Shown one piece after another: positions 17,807-26,016 of a stretch of 64,000 bases of DNA (its first letter is position 1; each line of letters opens with the position of its first letter). The notes beneath the pieces were generated by a model. The model worked only from the letters and a program-made list of their open reading frames with translations, searched no databases and was not told the DNA's origin. The stretch is from contig JAGLFH010000041.1 of NCBI GenBank assembly GCA_023144635.1, positions 1 to 64,000 on the forward strand, written 5' to 3'. The translations under genes and the position numbers were made by a program. This DNA is from Candidatus Auribacterota bacterium (GTDB lineage Bacteria; Auribacterota; JAFGBW01; JAFGJP01).

Positions 17807-18790
17807 ATGAAAAAAAATATTATTGTCACAGGCGGAGCGGGTTTTATAGGAAGCTGTATTGTCGGAAGGCTTAATAGTTACGGTATAGATAATATACTTG
17901 TTATTGATAAGTTTAGATCAAATGGAAAAGAGAAAAATCTTAATAAAAAGAAATATTGTGATTTTATTGATAAAGATGATTTTATTGAAAAAATAATAGA
18001 TAAACCCAATTATTTTCAAGATATCGATACAATCTTTCATATGGGCGCGTGTAGTTCCACACTTAATACTGATATAAAATATTTACAAAAAAATAATACA
18101 GATTACTCCATAACGCTTGCAAAATGGTGCATGAAAAAAGACACACGTTTTATTTATGCATCAAGCGCTGCTACTTACGGAGATGGAGATAATGGTTTTA
18201 CAGATGATCTTGATTCTCTTGAAACACTTAAGCCATTAAATCCATACGGAACATCAAAACATCTTTTTGATCTTTGGATAAAAAAGAATGGGCTTTTTAA
18301 TGATTTATTAGGAATTAAATTTTTTAACGTCTTTGGACCAAATGAATATCATAAAGGTGAGATGAGAAGTGTAATAAATAAAGCATTTCCAACCGTTAAA
18401 GATAAAGGCATTATGAAGCTTTTTAAATCATATAAAGATGGATATAAAGACGGGAAACAAAAAAGAGATTTTATCTATATTAAAGATGTTTTGGAGGTAA
18501 TGATCTTTTTTTATGAGAATAATAAAATTGCCGGGCTTTTTAATCTTGGTAGAGGCACAGCAGAAACATGGAATAAAATTGCAAACTCAATGTTTAAAGC
18601 ACTTCGCAAAGAAACAAATATAGAATATATAAAGATGCCCGAAGAGCTGCAGACGCGATATCAGTATTTTACTGAAGCAAATATGCAAAAGCTTAATCTT
18701 GCAGGTTATGAAAAAGAATTTACCTCTATTGAAGATTCAGTACGTGATTATATAGTTAATTACTTAAACACTGATGATCCATACTATTAA
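17807..18790 (+). CDS. hldD: ADP-L-glycero-D-manno-heptose 6-epimerase
   Basis: Last step of ADP-heptose synthesis for LPS core; a short-chain dehydrogenase with NADP. In 327 residues it shows GGAGFIGS (NAD(P) loop, 8-15), FHMGACSST, YASSAATYGDG, the catalytic YGTSK and the family-specific KFFNVFGPNEYHKG. I start at ATG 17807 (MKKNIIVTGG); an upstream in-frame ATG lies in repeat sequence and would add 22 unrelated residues. No strong ribosome site is visible. It stands apart from the main glycan locus, on the opposite strand. Confidence 0.92.
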   Translation: MKKNIIVTGGAGFIGSCIVGRLNSYGIDNILVIDKFRSNGKEKNLNKKKYCDFIDKDDFIEKIIDKPNYFQDIDTIFHMGACSSTLNTDIKYLQKNNTDYSITLAKWCMKKDTRFIYASSAATYGDGDNGFTDDLDSLETLKPLNPYGTSKHLFDLWIKKNGLFNDLLGIKFFNVFGPNEYHKGEMRSVINKAFPTVKDKGIMKLFKSYKDGYKDGKQKRDFIYIKDVLEVMIFFYENNKIAGLFNLGRGTAETWNKIANSMFKALRKETNIEYIKMPEELQTRYQYFTEANMQKLNLAGYEKEFTSIEDSVRDYIVNYLNTDDPYY

Positions 18791-18794
18791 AAAC

Positions 18795-18974
18795 ATGTTG
18801 AGTCTTGAATTTTAAATGTTGAGTTAAAAGCAATAAAAATATCAATATAGAAAAGTAAAACCATATTTAATTGATTAAATTTATTTGATAAGTCCGGTTT
18901 TATAATAAATCAGAATAAATAATTATTCTCAATTAACTAAAACTTAACACTAAGCATTCAACACTTAAAACTAC
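18795..18974. repeat. 'ACTCAACA' repeats, inverted pair
   Basis: The left block (18795-18830, TGTTGAGTCTTGAATTTTAA and on) and the right block (18936-18974, AACTTAACACTAAGCATTCA and on) are imperfect inverted copies separated by about 105 AT-rich bases without a gene. Other copies lie near 15080, 22560, 25985 and 33745. The unit is a TCAACAC/TTAACAC heptamer repeated about every 9-10 bases. Confidence 0.6.
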
Positions 18975-18991
18975 CACAGTTTTTTCTGTGG
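18974..18991 (+). other. Small hairpin ahead of queF
   Basis: CCACAG-TTTTTT-CTGTGG forms a perfect 6-bp stem ending 16 bases before the queF ATG. It does not match a preQ1 riboswitch as I know it. Role unknown; it may affect queF translation. Confidence 0.35.
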
Positions 18992-19007
18992 CAATACGAG
19001 GTTTATA

Positions 19008-19397
19008 ATGGCAAAAGCAGAAGGTAAAATATTTCAATTCGATTCCCCTAAAAGTATTAGAACAGATTTTTTAGAAACATTTTCCTATAAAGGTGAAAAA
19101 CAACTTGTTGAATATTCTACAAAAGAATTTTCTGCGGTTTGCCCTTTTTCAGGGCTTCCTGATTTTGCTGAAGTAACTGTTAGGTATGTCCCTAACAAAA
19201 AATGTTTAGAACTAAAATCTTATAAATACTATCTTATTTCATTTAGAAACGTAGGTATATATCAAGAAGATGTCACAAACAGGTTATTTAAAGATCTAAA
19301 AAAAGCCATTCAAGCAAAATATCTTTTTGTAGAAACAGTTTACAACACCCGCGGCGGCATTGATTCCAAATGCCAAATGGAATATGGAAAGAAATAA
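19008..19397 (+). CDS. queF: NADPH-dependent 7-cyano-7-deazaguanine reductase
   Basis: Reduces preQ0 to preQ1 in queuosine synthesis; cytoplasmic, short (YkvM-type) subfamily at 129 residues. The catalytic Cys45 (AVCPFSGLPDF, with Asp52) and the QueF motif ELKSYKYYLISFRN (68-81) are intact, and VETVYNTRGGI matches the C-terminal family block. No other queuosine gene is in the window. The stop is followed after 14 bases by the left inverted repeat of a GxxExxY element. Confidence 0.95.
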   Translation: MAKAEGKIFQFDSPKSIRTDFLETFSYKGEKQLVEYSTKEFSAVCPFSGLPDFAEVTVRYVPNKKCLELKSYKYYLISFRNVGIYQEDVTNRLFKDLKKAIQAKYLFVETVYNTRGGIDSKCQMEYGKK

Positions 19398-19411
19398 AAA
19401 GACAACTAATT

Positions 19412-19872
19412 AGCCACAGATGCACACAGATAGACACAGATGGGGGAAGTTTAGTTTTGGAAGAAGAAAGAGATGATTTAAGTGAAAGGATTATTGGTGC
19501 TTCCTTTCGCGTGCAGAATAGCCTGGGAACTGGTTTTCTAGAAAAAGTATATAGAAAAGCATTGGTCGTCGAATTAAGTAAAAATGGTTTAACTGTAGAA
19601 GAATAGAAAGAAATAAAAATATTTTATAGAGGTATTCTTGTTGGAGAGTATTTTGCAGATATTATTATAAATAATGAGTTTATAGTGGAAGTAAAAGCAG
19701 TTGAGCAGATAAATAATATACATACTGCACAATTATTAAATTATTTAAAAGCAACAGGAATTAGAAAAGGATTACTAATAAACTTTGGTCAAACAAAGGT
19801 GGATTTTAAACGCTCTGTTATTTAAGAACCGCGTAGCGGAAAATCTGTGTCCATCTGTGTGAATCTGTGGCT
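19412..19872. mobile_element. GxxExxY element 1, bounded by 30-bp inverted repeats
   Basis: The left end (19412-19441) and right end (19843-19872) are inverted copies matching at 28 of 30 positions. Each is AGCCACAGAT followed by two more CACAGAT or GACACAGAT units at 10-base spacing. Between them lies only a GxxExxY gene (19457-19825, now broken). No transposase and no obvious target duplication. The layout suggests a gene cassette moved or copied together with its bounding repeats; that this is mobile is inference. Confidence 0.6.
19457..19825 (+). pseudogene. GxxExxY protein gene with one in-frame TAG
   Basis: Frame runs from TTG 19457 to TAA 19825 (122 codons plus stop) with a single TAG at 19604-19606, followed at once by sequence that continues the family in the same frame (KEIKIFYRGILVGEYFADII). 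The family usually has Gln here (CAG to TAG is one change). GTGFLEKVY holds the GxxExxY motif, and the nuclease-like D...ExK residues survive (FADIIINNEFIVEVKA). It is therefore a very recent pseudogene, or the stop is read through. The intact relative is at 20933-21301. Family role unknown; Pfam places it in the PD-(D/E)XK group. Confidence 0.8.
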
Positions 19873-19902
19873 AGGTATATTTTCTCTGTGGTGAAATAAA
19901 TC

Positions 19903-20898
19903 ATGAATAATTACAAATCAAAAGCAGTTGCACTTGTATCAGGAGGACTTGACAGCCTTTTATCTGTTAAGCTTGTCGAAGAACAAAATATCTTTGTTCA
20001 GGGTCTTTTTTTTGAAACACCATTTTTTGGTCCAAAAAGTGTAAGAGAAAATTGCGAACTAAATAACATCAATTTAAAGGTAATACCTTGTTTTGATGAA
20101 TATAAACATATGCTTCTCAACCCTGCAACAGGATATGGAAAGCACATGAATCCTTGTATAGACTGTCATGCTTTTATGTTAAGAAAAGCAGCGGACTACC
20201 TAAGGGAAAATGAATTTGATTTTATTATTACAGGTGAAGTCCTTGGCGAACGCCCCATGTCACAAAACAGGAACTCCTTAAACCGTGTTGCAAATTTATC
20301 TACTGTTCCTGAGATTGTATTGCGCCCATTAAGCGCAAAAAAGTTAAAGCCTACAAAACCTGAACTGGATGGACTTATCGAGAGGGACAAGCTTGAAGAC
20401 TTAAGCGGAAGAGGAAGAAAAAGACAAATAGAAATGGCTGAAAAATATGGTATTACAAAAATACCACAGCCAGGAGGCGGCTGCCTTTTAACAGATAAGA
20501 ATTTCAGCAAGCGTCTTCGTTTTTTAATCGATTCAAAAAAGGATGACCTTACGGAAAGAGATACTCATCTTCTTAAAGTAGGAAGATATATTCATCTTGG
20601 AGATGGAGCTCTTCTAATAGTAGGCAGAAATGAAAAAGAAAATGAAATTTTGCAGGAAAAGCATAATAAAGAAAAAGATGTATTACTTGTTATGCTTTCA
20701 CATCCAGGCCCCATAGCGCTTATTCCAAATGGCGGGATCAATAATGAACACGTTGATTTTTCAGCTTCTGTCTGTACAAGGTATAGTGATGTTGATGAAG
20801 GGGAAAAAGCAACTGTTCAAATATCTACACCCTCAAGGCAATTTGAAATTAAAAGCCTTGCCTTAGATGATGAAGAAATAAAGAAAAGATTTATTTAG
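19903..20898 (+). CDS. PP-loop ATPase, tRNA-thiolation-like (MnmA/ThiI relative)
   Basis: A 331-residue protein with the PP-loop SGGLDS (13-18) at the start of an adenine-nucleotide alpha-hydrolase domain and CIDCHAFMLRKA near 87-98, the CxxC-type segment of MnmA-like sulfur-transfer enzymes; later GGGCLLTD carries another Cys. The C-terminal half (about 205-331) resembles the DUF814-like part found in this subgroup. Such proteins activate tRNA with ATP for thiolation or a related change. The exact modification is not known to me. Start ATG 19903 lies right behind repeat sequence. Confidence 0.75.
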   Translation: MNNYKSKAVALVSGGLDSLLSVKLVEEQNIFVQGLFFETPFFGPKSVRENCELNNINLKVIPCFDEYKHMLLNPATGYGKHMNPCIDCHAFMLRKAADYLRENEFDFIITGEVLGERPMSQNRNSLNRVANLSTVPEIVLRPLSAKKLKPTKPELDGLIERDKLEDLSGRGRKRQIEMAEKYGITKIPQPGGGCLLTDKNFSKRLRFLIDSKKDDLTERDTHLLKVGRYIHLGDGALLIVGRNEKENEILQEKHNKEKDVLLVMLSHPGPIALIPNGGINNEHVDFSASVCTRYSDVDEGEKATVQISTPSRQFEIKSLALDDEEIKKRFI

Positions 20899-20912
20899 AC
20901 GCTAAGAACTTT

Positions 20913-21332
20913 AGCCACCGAGAACACAGAGTTCACAGAGATATCCTTTTAATACCATCTGTAAGTTTCTTTTTACCAAAATTTATAAGTAAGGCTCTTT
21001 TTAACCCTGTTGCTTTGAGATAAGATAGTGTTTGTGCTATTGCTACATCTGGCAATTGTTGTATAGATTTAAGTTCAACTACAACGTTTTTCTCAACTAA
21101 TAAATCTAATCTTTGTCCTTTAATAACACAATCCTTATAAACTATATCTACTGATATCTGTTTTTTATAATTTATATTTCTAAGTTTAAGCTCATGACAA
21201 AGTGCTTCTTCATAAATTGACTCTAAAAGACCAGGACCTAAAATCTTGTGTACTTCTATTGCCGCTCCAATAATTTTATTTGTTATATCGTCCCTTTTCA
21301 TTCCCTCTGTGTCCTCGGTGTTCTCTGTGGCT
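20913..21332. mobile_element. GxxExxY element 2, bounded by 28-bp inverted repeats
   Basis: Ends 20913-20940 and 21305-21332 are inverted copies matching at 24 of 28 positions (AGCCAC, then GAGAACAC and CACAGAG units). It has the same layout as element 1 but a different repeat sequence, and brackets one intact GxxExxY gene on the minus strand. The right end contains the stop codon region of the next gene, the beta-propeller gene. Confidence 0.6.
20933..21301 (-). CDS. GxxExxY protein (PD-(D/E)XK-like, intact copy)
   Basis: A 122-residue protein: KIIGAAIEVHKILGPGLLESIYEEAL contains the naming motif G-L-L-E-S-I-Y (split: GPGLLESIYEEAL), then the nuclease-like RLDLLVEKNVVVELKS with Asp and the ExK pair, and the C-terminal YLKATGLKRALLINFG typical of the family. 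The function is not established; the fold suggests nuclease or nucleic-acid binding. The ATG is three bases inside the right inverted repeat, which may provide the ribosome site (AGAGGGA). Paired with the broken copy 1.1 kb to the left. Confidence 0.9.
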   Translation of the reverse strand: MKRDDITNKIIGAAIEVHKILGPGLLESIYEEALCHELKLRNINYKKQISVDIVYKDCVIKGQRLDLLVEKNVVVELKSIQQLPDVAIAQTLSYLKATGLKRALLINFGKKKLTDGIKRISL

Positions 21333-22341
21333 AGTTATTTTTTGTATCTTTAGTGGCTGAATTCTCTTCTTTTATATTTATTCTAAATAACTTTCTTTCC
21401 CACGGTGACATAAAATAAATATATTCATCATGAAAATGAAATTTTTCAATATAATGTCCTTTATACTGAAAAAATGTATTTATACTGCCATCCTTTTCTA
21501 TTACATAAATACTATTCCCAAGTTCTCTTGTAAAATAGATATTATTATTAATTACTTCTATCCATTGTATATAAGAAAATAAGTTCTCTCCGTATTCTCT
21601 ATTTTGGTAGTATGTTTTTAACAGTTCACCTTTAACACTAAAAACCTGAAGTCTTCCTGAATAATCACATACATAAATTTTGTCATTATTACAAGTGATG
21701 CCTTTTGGACTCTCCAAAGTACCTATATCAAAACCAGAATCAATAAAATTTGTATCTATTGTTTGAAATCTGCTCACAGAATTATTCCAGAGCTTATATA
21801 TAACTTTTGTTTTAAAAGAAATTGATTCATAATATTCTTTTCCAATTCCTTTTCTTCCAAAAAAATCAACAAAAGTTCCGTTTATACTATAAAAAACTAT
21901 TCTTGCATTTCCTGAATCTGATATTGCTAATGTTTCTTCATCAATAAATGTAATCCCATAAGGTTCCTTTAACTTACCCTTTGCTTTCCCGTACCCACCC
22001 GCAATCCAAAGTATTTTTCCTGACATATCTATAGCAATTATTCTATGGTTATACTTATCAGTTATATACAAAATGTCATTTCTTGATATAACATCTATTG
22101 GGTAATGAAAAGCATTCTTATCAAGATTTATAACTTTCACAAAACTGCCATCTAAAGAAAATATTTTTAATTTGTTATCACATTCATCTGCAACAATTAT
22201 TGAGCTATCCGGTAAAATATTAAATGAGGATGGTCCTTGTAAATATTCTTCATTAATGATAGTTTGCACTTTTTTACTATCACAGGGAATTTTGTTTGTT
22301 AATATTGCTTTATTTATAATTTTTTTAACCACGAATTTCAC
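21331..22341 (-). CDS. NHL-type beta-propeller protein, unknown function
   Basis: A protein of about 336 residues made of repeated blades: DGSFVKVINLDKNAFHYPID, RNDILYITDKYNHRIIAIDM, EEPYGITF-like and IYVCDYSGRLQVFS segments with the NHL signature 'P.gi....g.iyv.D..n.ri'. No signal peptide or membrane helix. The start is uncertain: the first codon is GTG 22341 inside a repeat (CACGAATTTCACTAA), and a second GTG lies three codons on. The last residues SATKDTKNN come from repeat DNA, and the TAG overlaps the right end of GxxExxY element 2. A second propeller (59669-60628) lies in the same locus. Confidence 0.7.
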   Translation of the reverse strand: MKFVVKKIINKAILTNKIPCDSKKVQTIINEEYLQGPSSFNILPDSSIIVADECDNKLKIFSLDGSFVKVINLDKNAFHYPIDVISRNDILYITDKYNHRIIAIDMSGKILWIAGGYGKAKGKLKEPYGITFIDEETLAISDSGNARIVFYSINGTFVDFFGRKGIGKEYYESISFKTKVIYKLWNNSVSRFQTIDTNFIDSGFDIGTLESPKGITCNNDKIYVCDYSGRLQVFSVKGELLKTYYQNREYGENLFSYIQWIEVINNNIYFTRELGNSIYVIEKDGSINTFFQYKGHYIEKFHFHDEYIYFMSPWERKLFRINIKEENSATKDTKNN

Positions 22342-22621
22342 TAATTTTTATTGCTTCTCTTTGCAAGTTTATAAGTTCTTTTTATGAGATTTCCTGTTAT
22401 TCCTGTGTATAGAGTTCCTTTTTTCTTATTGGTTAGTATATAAAAATAATAATATTTCATCTATCTTTTACTTTTATTTAGATCCCTGCTAATCCAGGGA
22501 TGACACCATTCTTTACTTTTTATTCGCATCTAATTTTATAATATCGCGCGGAAGCGTTCCTTAACTCAATATTCAACACTTAACACTCAACATTGTTTTT
22601 TAGCATCTAATTTTCTCAGCG
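22342..22621. repeat. Repeat mosaic between propeller and CgeB-like genes
   Basis: No gene. From left to right: the end of an ACCACGAATTTCACTAATTT repeat, a GGATGACACC unit near 22498, a GCGGAAGCGTTCCTTAACTC unit, and an 'ACTCAACA' block (22563-22591). Confidence 0.5.
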
Positions 22622-23818
22622 TCAATTCATTGCAATTCGCGTTAATTCGCGTTTAAGCTCTTTTATCCTAATAGCTAATGTGTGATTTTTAAGTACTTCT
22701 TCATGAGCATTTCTTGCTAATTTTTCTAAATAACTATTATCCCTACAAACACTATTTATTTTTGTTCTTAGTTCTTTAGAATCACTAAGATTAATATCTA
22801 TTATTTGCTCTGCCTCATTGTTTAGCTTTTTAATAGCATTCGCACCTTCTGCAATAGCTACTGCTCCATTTGCCATTCCTATTAAAAGCCTCTCATGCAG
22901 GCCTTCTATTATCTGAGGGGGTTGAATATGTAAAATTAGATTTGACCTTTGAAATATTTTATTAGATTCCGTTGCATCAACTAAACCTACATAATCGATT
23001 CCATCCTTTTTGTAATCCTTCCAATTTTCATCTCCCCATACTTTTAATCCAATCCCTTTTAATGCAAGAGCTCCTTGTAGTTTCTTTTTATATCGTAAAA
23101 ACCTTTCTGCCCTTACATAAATAAAGGCAACTGCATATTTGTATCTATCAGGCTCAAGACTGACATTGTTTTCTTTTATAGCTTTTTCTATTTTCTCCCA
23201 TAAATTTTCATGCGGGTTTTTAAAGCAATGTTCCACAACTTTTAAACATATATCATAAAATATTGGAGGCATTTCTTTTTTCCACTGGGGAAGAAATTTA
23301 TCTTGGTTCTCACCTATTGAACTTAAAAAACTTATTTTTATATCTCTTTTGTTTCTCAAACTTTCAAAGGGAAGTATTTCATTTATCGATATGGCATGTA
23401 ATAAAACAAAACTTTTTGCAGAAGGGTAATATTTTTTCACCCATTGATCGTTCATACTATCAGGACATGCAAGATAGAAATCAGGTAATGATAAAAATGG
23501 TTCAAACTCAGGGAAATGAGATATTGCAGAATCCACAAGCCAGCTTACAAATTTACAATTCCAAAAAATATGGATTGGTATTTTATCATTACCCTTCGGA
23601 ACATTTATAAGCCCCCATGGAGTGAATCCGATAGCAAGATCAGGTTTCCAATATTTAATATCATGAATTTCTTTTACTGCTTTATCAATATCAGTTAGAT
23701 CAATAATCCTTACATCACTGCCTTGTCTTTTAAATGCAATCGCTAGATCATCACTGAGTTTGCGCAGCATATTAAATTGTGCAGAACCTTTGAATATGAC
23801 TACTTTATTGAATTTCAT
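22622..23818 (-). CDS. CgeB-like glycosyltransferase (GT-B fold)
   Basis: A 398-residue soluble protein. The C-terminal half has the family's Glyco_trans_1_2-like pattern: GLKVWGDENWK, YVGLVDATESNKIFQRSNLI, and HERLLIGMANGAVAIAEGAN for the donor-binding site, then a final helix with NAHEEVLKNHT. The N-terminal half (IIDLTDIDKA, PDLAIGFTPWG) resembles the CgeB acceptor domain. The donor sugar is unknown. The last nine codons (RELTRIAMN) come from a GCGAATTAACGCGAATT repeat, so the original C-terminus has probably been replaced or extended. Leftmost transferase of the locus. Confidence 0.75.
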   Translation of the reverse strand: MKFNKVVIFKGSAQFNMLRKLSDDLAIAFKRQGSDVRIIDLTDIDKAVKEIHDIKYWKPDLAIGFTPWGLINVPKGNDKIPIHIFWNCKFVSWLVDSAISHFPEFEPFLSLPDFYLACPDSMNDQWVKKYYPSAKSFVLLHAISINEILPFESLRNKRDIKISFLSSIGENQDKFLPQWKKEMPPIFYDICLKVVEHCFKNPHENLWEKIEKAIKENNVSLEPDRYKYAVAFIYVRAERFLRYKKKLQGALALKGIGLKVWGDENWKDYKKDGIDYVGLVDATESNKIFQRSNLILHIQPPQIIEGLHERLLIGMANGAVAIAEGANAIKKLNNEAEQIIDINLSDSKELRTKINSVCRDNSYLEKLARNAHEEVLKNHTLAIRIKELKRELTRIAMN

Positions 23819-23926
23819 ATGGGAATAATTATTTTTGACAGGATAAACAAAAGCACATCTTGTAAATTAAATTGTTAATTTCAGTCCAAAGCATTTCAAA
23901 TTTCTAATTCCAACTTTCACATTTTT

Positions 23927-25696
23927 TTACAACATATTTCCATCAACAGTAACAGCCAAATGTTTTTCTGGAGCAACTTCATCAAAAAAAGATATTATGT
24001 TTTTATAGCCTGCGCCATTTTTATTATTCACAGGAATAATAAAATAGTGATTATCATGAATATCAAGCGCCCTAAAAAGATTCTCATAATCAAATTCATC
24101 ACCCTCTACAATTATTTTATCTGATTCAGAAAAATCAGATTCTAGTAAAGATTCTTTATTTTTGGTTGCCACTATTGTAATTTCAGGTAAATATACATTT
24201 TCTGGTAAAGTAGCAATTATCTCATATAAATGTTCTTTAAAACTACTATATAAAATAAATATTCTATTCTTTTCAATTTTAGGCCTTATTATTTTTATAG
24301 ATTCAGAATCAAACTCTTTATCTCTCATATGAATATGAACACGCCATGTTCTTTGTGCCTTTTGCAAAGCATCTTCTAATTCTGAAGCACTTAGATTATC
24401 GGTCCTTATAACTGCTTTTGTATAACCTGTATAATCTTCCCACTTAGTTGATTCAATATATCCTTTTTCATCAAGTTCTTTATAATAATCACTTCCCGGA
24501 AACGGAGTAATAATAGAAAATTGCACTGTATCAGGGTCAAGCTTTAGTGCAAACTTTATGGTTTGTTCTATAGTTTCCTTTGTTTCTCCTGAAAGACCAA
24601 ATGCAAATGTAAGATGTACTTTTATTTGAAGTTTTTTTGTAATGTTTACTATTTCTTCAACTTTTTTCAGATCAAGTGCTTTCCCGCAATTATTAACAAG
24701 ATCCTGAGAACCAGATTCAACTCCATATTTTATGGAATAAAGCCCTGCTGACCTTAATGCAATTAACTGCTCCTCATCCATGGTATCAGCTCGAGCCATT
24801 ACAGCAAAAGGAAGACGAATTTTTGATTTTTTTATAGCTTTAGCAAGCTCCAACATTCGTTCTTTTCCTATATTAAATGTGTCATCATCAAAATAGTATG
24901 ATTTAAAATGCCATTTCTTTTTACAATATGCGATTTCCTCAGCAACATCTTTAGGATTTCTTGACCGGTAGCTTCTACCACCATACATTAACTGCGGCCA
25001 TAAACAAAAATTACATTTAAAAGGACATCCTCTGCTTGCCCATACCTGAAGACTTGGCATTGGTAGTCCTCCTACAAGATCAACATACTTTTCCATAGGC
25101 AAAAGTTCACGCGCAGGCCATGGAAGACTGTCTATGTTTTCTATTACCTTAGCAGGCTGGTTTTTAATGATCCTTCCAAGATCCCTGTAGATAAGACCAT
25201 CTACAATTTTTAAATGCGTCTCTTCATGTTCAAGTTCGTTTATAAGATCACGAAGGATATATTCATATTCACCATAAATTACAAAATCCACAATTTTATT
25301 TGCTTCTAAAAACCCCTCTTTCTGCATGTGATAGTGAGGCCCGCAAAAAACTATTTTTGCATCTTTACAAATACTCTTTATTCTTTCTGCATAATGAAGA
25401 TCAATAAGAATAGTTGGAGTTGATACTTCCTGCACTACAACATCAGGATATATCTCCATAACACGGGCCAAAAACTCAACTTCGCTTAATTGCTGCGCAA
25501 TCGCATCAATCACATGCACAATGTGTCCCTTTTTCTTTAAAACAGCAGCAGCATAAGCAAGATAAAACGGAAACGGCATGTATTGACAATGACTTGTATC
25601 CTCTGGCATCATTTCAAAATGAGGCCAGCGGGAACCTGCCCTTACACCATAATAGCCCTCTTTTTGCCACGGAACATTTGTAAGTAATATTTTCAT
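23927..25696 (-). CDS. B12-binding radical SAM protein with extra C-terminal domain
   Basis: A 589-residue protein: N-terminal cobalamin-binding Rossmann domain (1-160, FYLAYAAAVLKKKGH and VIYGEYE), radical-SAM core with GCPFKCNFC (about 221-229) for the 4Fe-4S cluster and the usual YFDDDTFNIG and KYGVESGSQD blocks. This layout belongs to methylases and C-C bond or ring-forming enzymes. The last 130 residues (from about 460) form an additional alpha/beta domain ending VNNKNGAGYKNIISFF, which resembles the extra domains of four glycosyltransferases in this locus. Likely modifies a sugar or lipid precursor; the substrate is unknown. Confidence 0.85.
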   Translation of the reverse strand: MKILLTNVPWQKEGYYGVRAGSRWPHFEMMPEDTSHCQYMPFPFYLAYAAAVLKKKGHIVHVIDAIAQQLSEVEFLARVMEIYPDVVVQEVSTPTILIDLHYAERIKSICKDAKIVFCGPHYHMQKEGFLEANKIVDFVIYGEYEYILRDLINELEHEETHLKIVDGLIYRDLGRIIKNQPAKVIENIDSLPWPARELLPMEKYVDLVGGLPMPSLQVWASRGCPFKCNFCLWPQLMYGGRSYRSRNPKDVAEEIAYCKKKWHFKSYYFDDDTFNIGKERMLELAKAIKKSKIRLPFAVMARADTMDEEQLIALRSAGLYSIKYGVESGSQDLVNNCGKALDLKKVEEIVNITKKLQIKVHLTFAFGLSGETKETIEQTIKFALKLDPDTVQFSIITPFPGSDYYKELDEKGYIESTKWEDYTGYTKAVIRTDNLSASELEDALQKAQRTWRVHIHMRDKEFDSESIKIIRPKIEKNRIFILYSSFKEHLYEIIATLPENVYLPEITIVATKNKESLLESDFSESDKIIVEGDEFDYENLFRALDIHDNHYFIIPVNNKNGAGYKNIISFFDEVAPEKHLAVTVDGNML

Positions 25697-26016
25697 ATAT
25701 TTAATTTAGCCACAAATTCACACGAATTAACACAAATATTGTAGGTTCTTATTATATTAAGTTTACACTTAACAATCAATTTCACATTTAATATTAGAAA
25801 TTAAAAATTTAAATTCTATCAAATGTGTTGGTTTACGTTTTAATCGTATTTAAAAATCTACTTCACTTTAGTCAAGACTTTTATGAACTACGCTTCATTT
25901 TAGTCAAAGAGGATTCGCGCAACTCCTCTGATCCTTTTCATCTGCGTCCAATTACTACTATCATCTGCCACAGACTCCTTAATTTCACACTCAAAATTCA
26001 AGCACTCAACACTTTT
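25697..26016. repeat. Repeat mosaic, 320 bases, no gene
   Basis: Begins with AGCCACAAATTCACACGAAT (25708-25737), laid out like the GxxExxY element ends, then AT-rich sequence, a pair of TCACTTTAGTCAAGA/TCATTTTAGTCAAAG units (25862-25905), a TCATCTGCGTCCAATTACTA unit (25940) and an 'ACTCAACA' block (25985-26010). The last two recur in the same order at 33680-33770. Confidence 0.55.

Noticed and set aside
18974-19007. preQ1 riboswitch in front of queF
   Set aside because: Only a 6-bp hairpin with a T loop is present; the conserved C-rich and A-rich parts of the aptamer that I know are absent.
19412-19441. CACAGAT heptamers every 10 bases as a possible CRISPR array
   Set aside because: Units are only 7 bases with 3-base spacers, occur two or three at a time and in inverted pairs; no cas gene is present.
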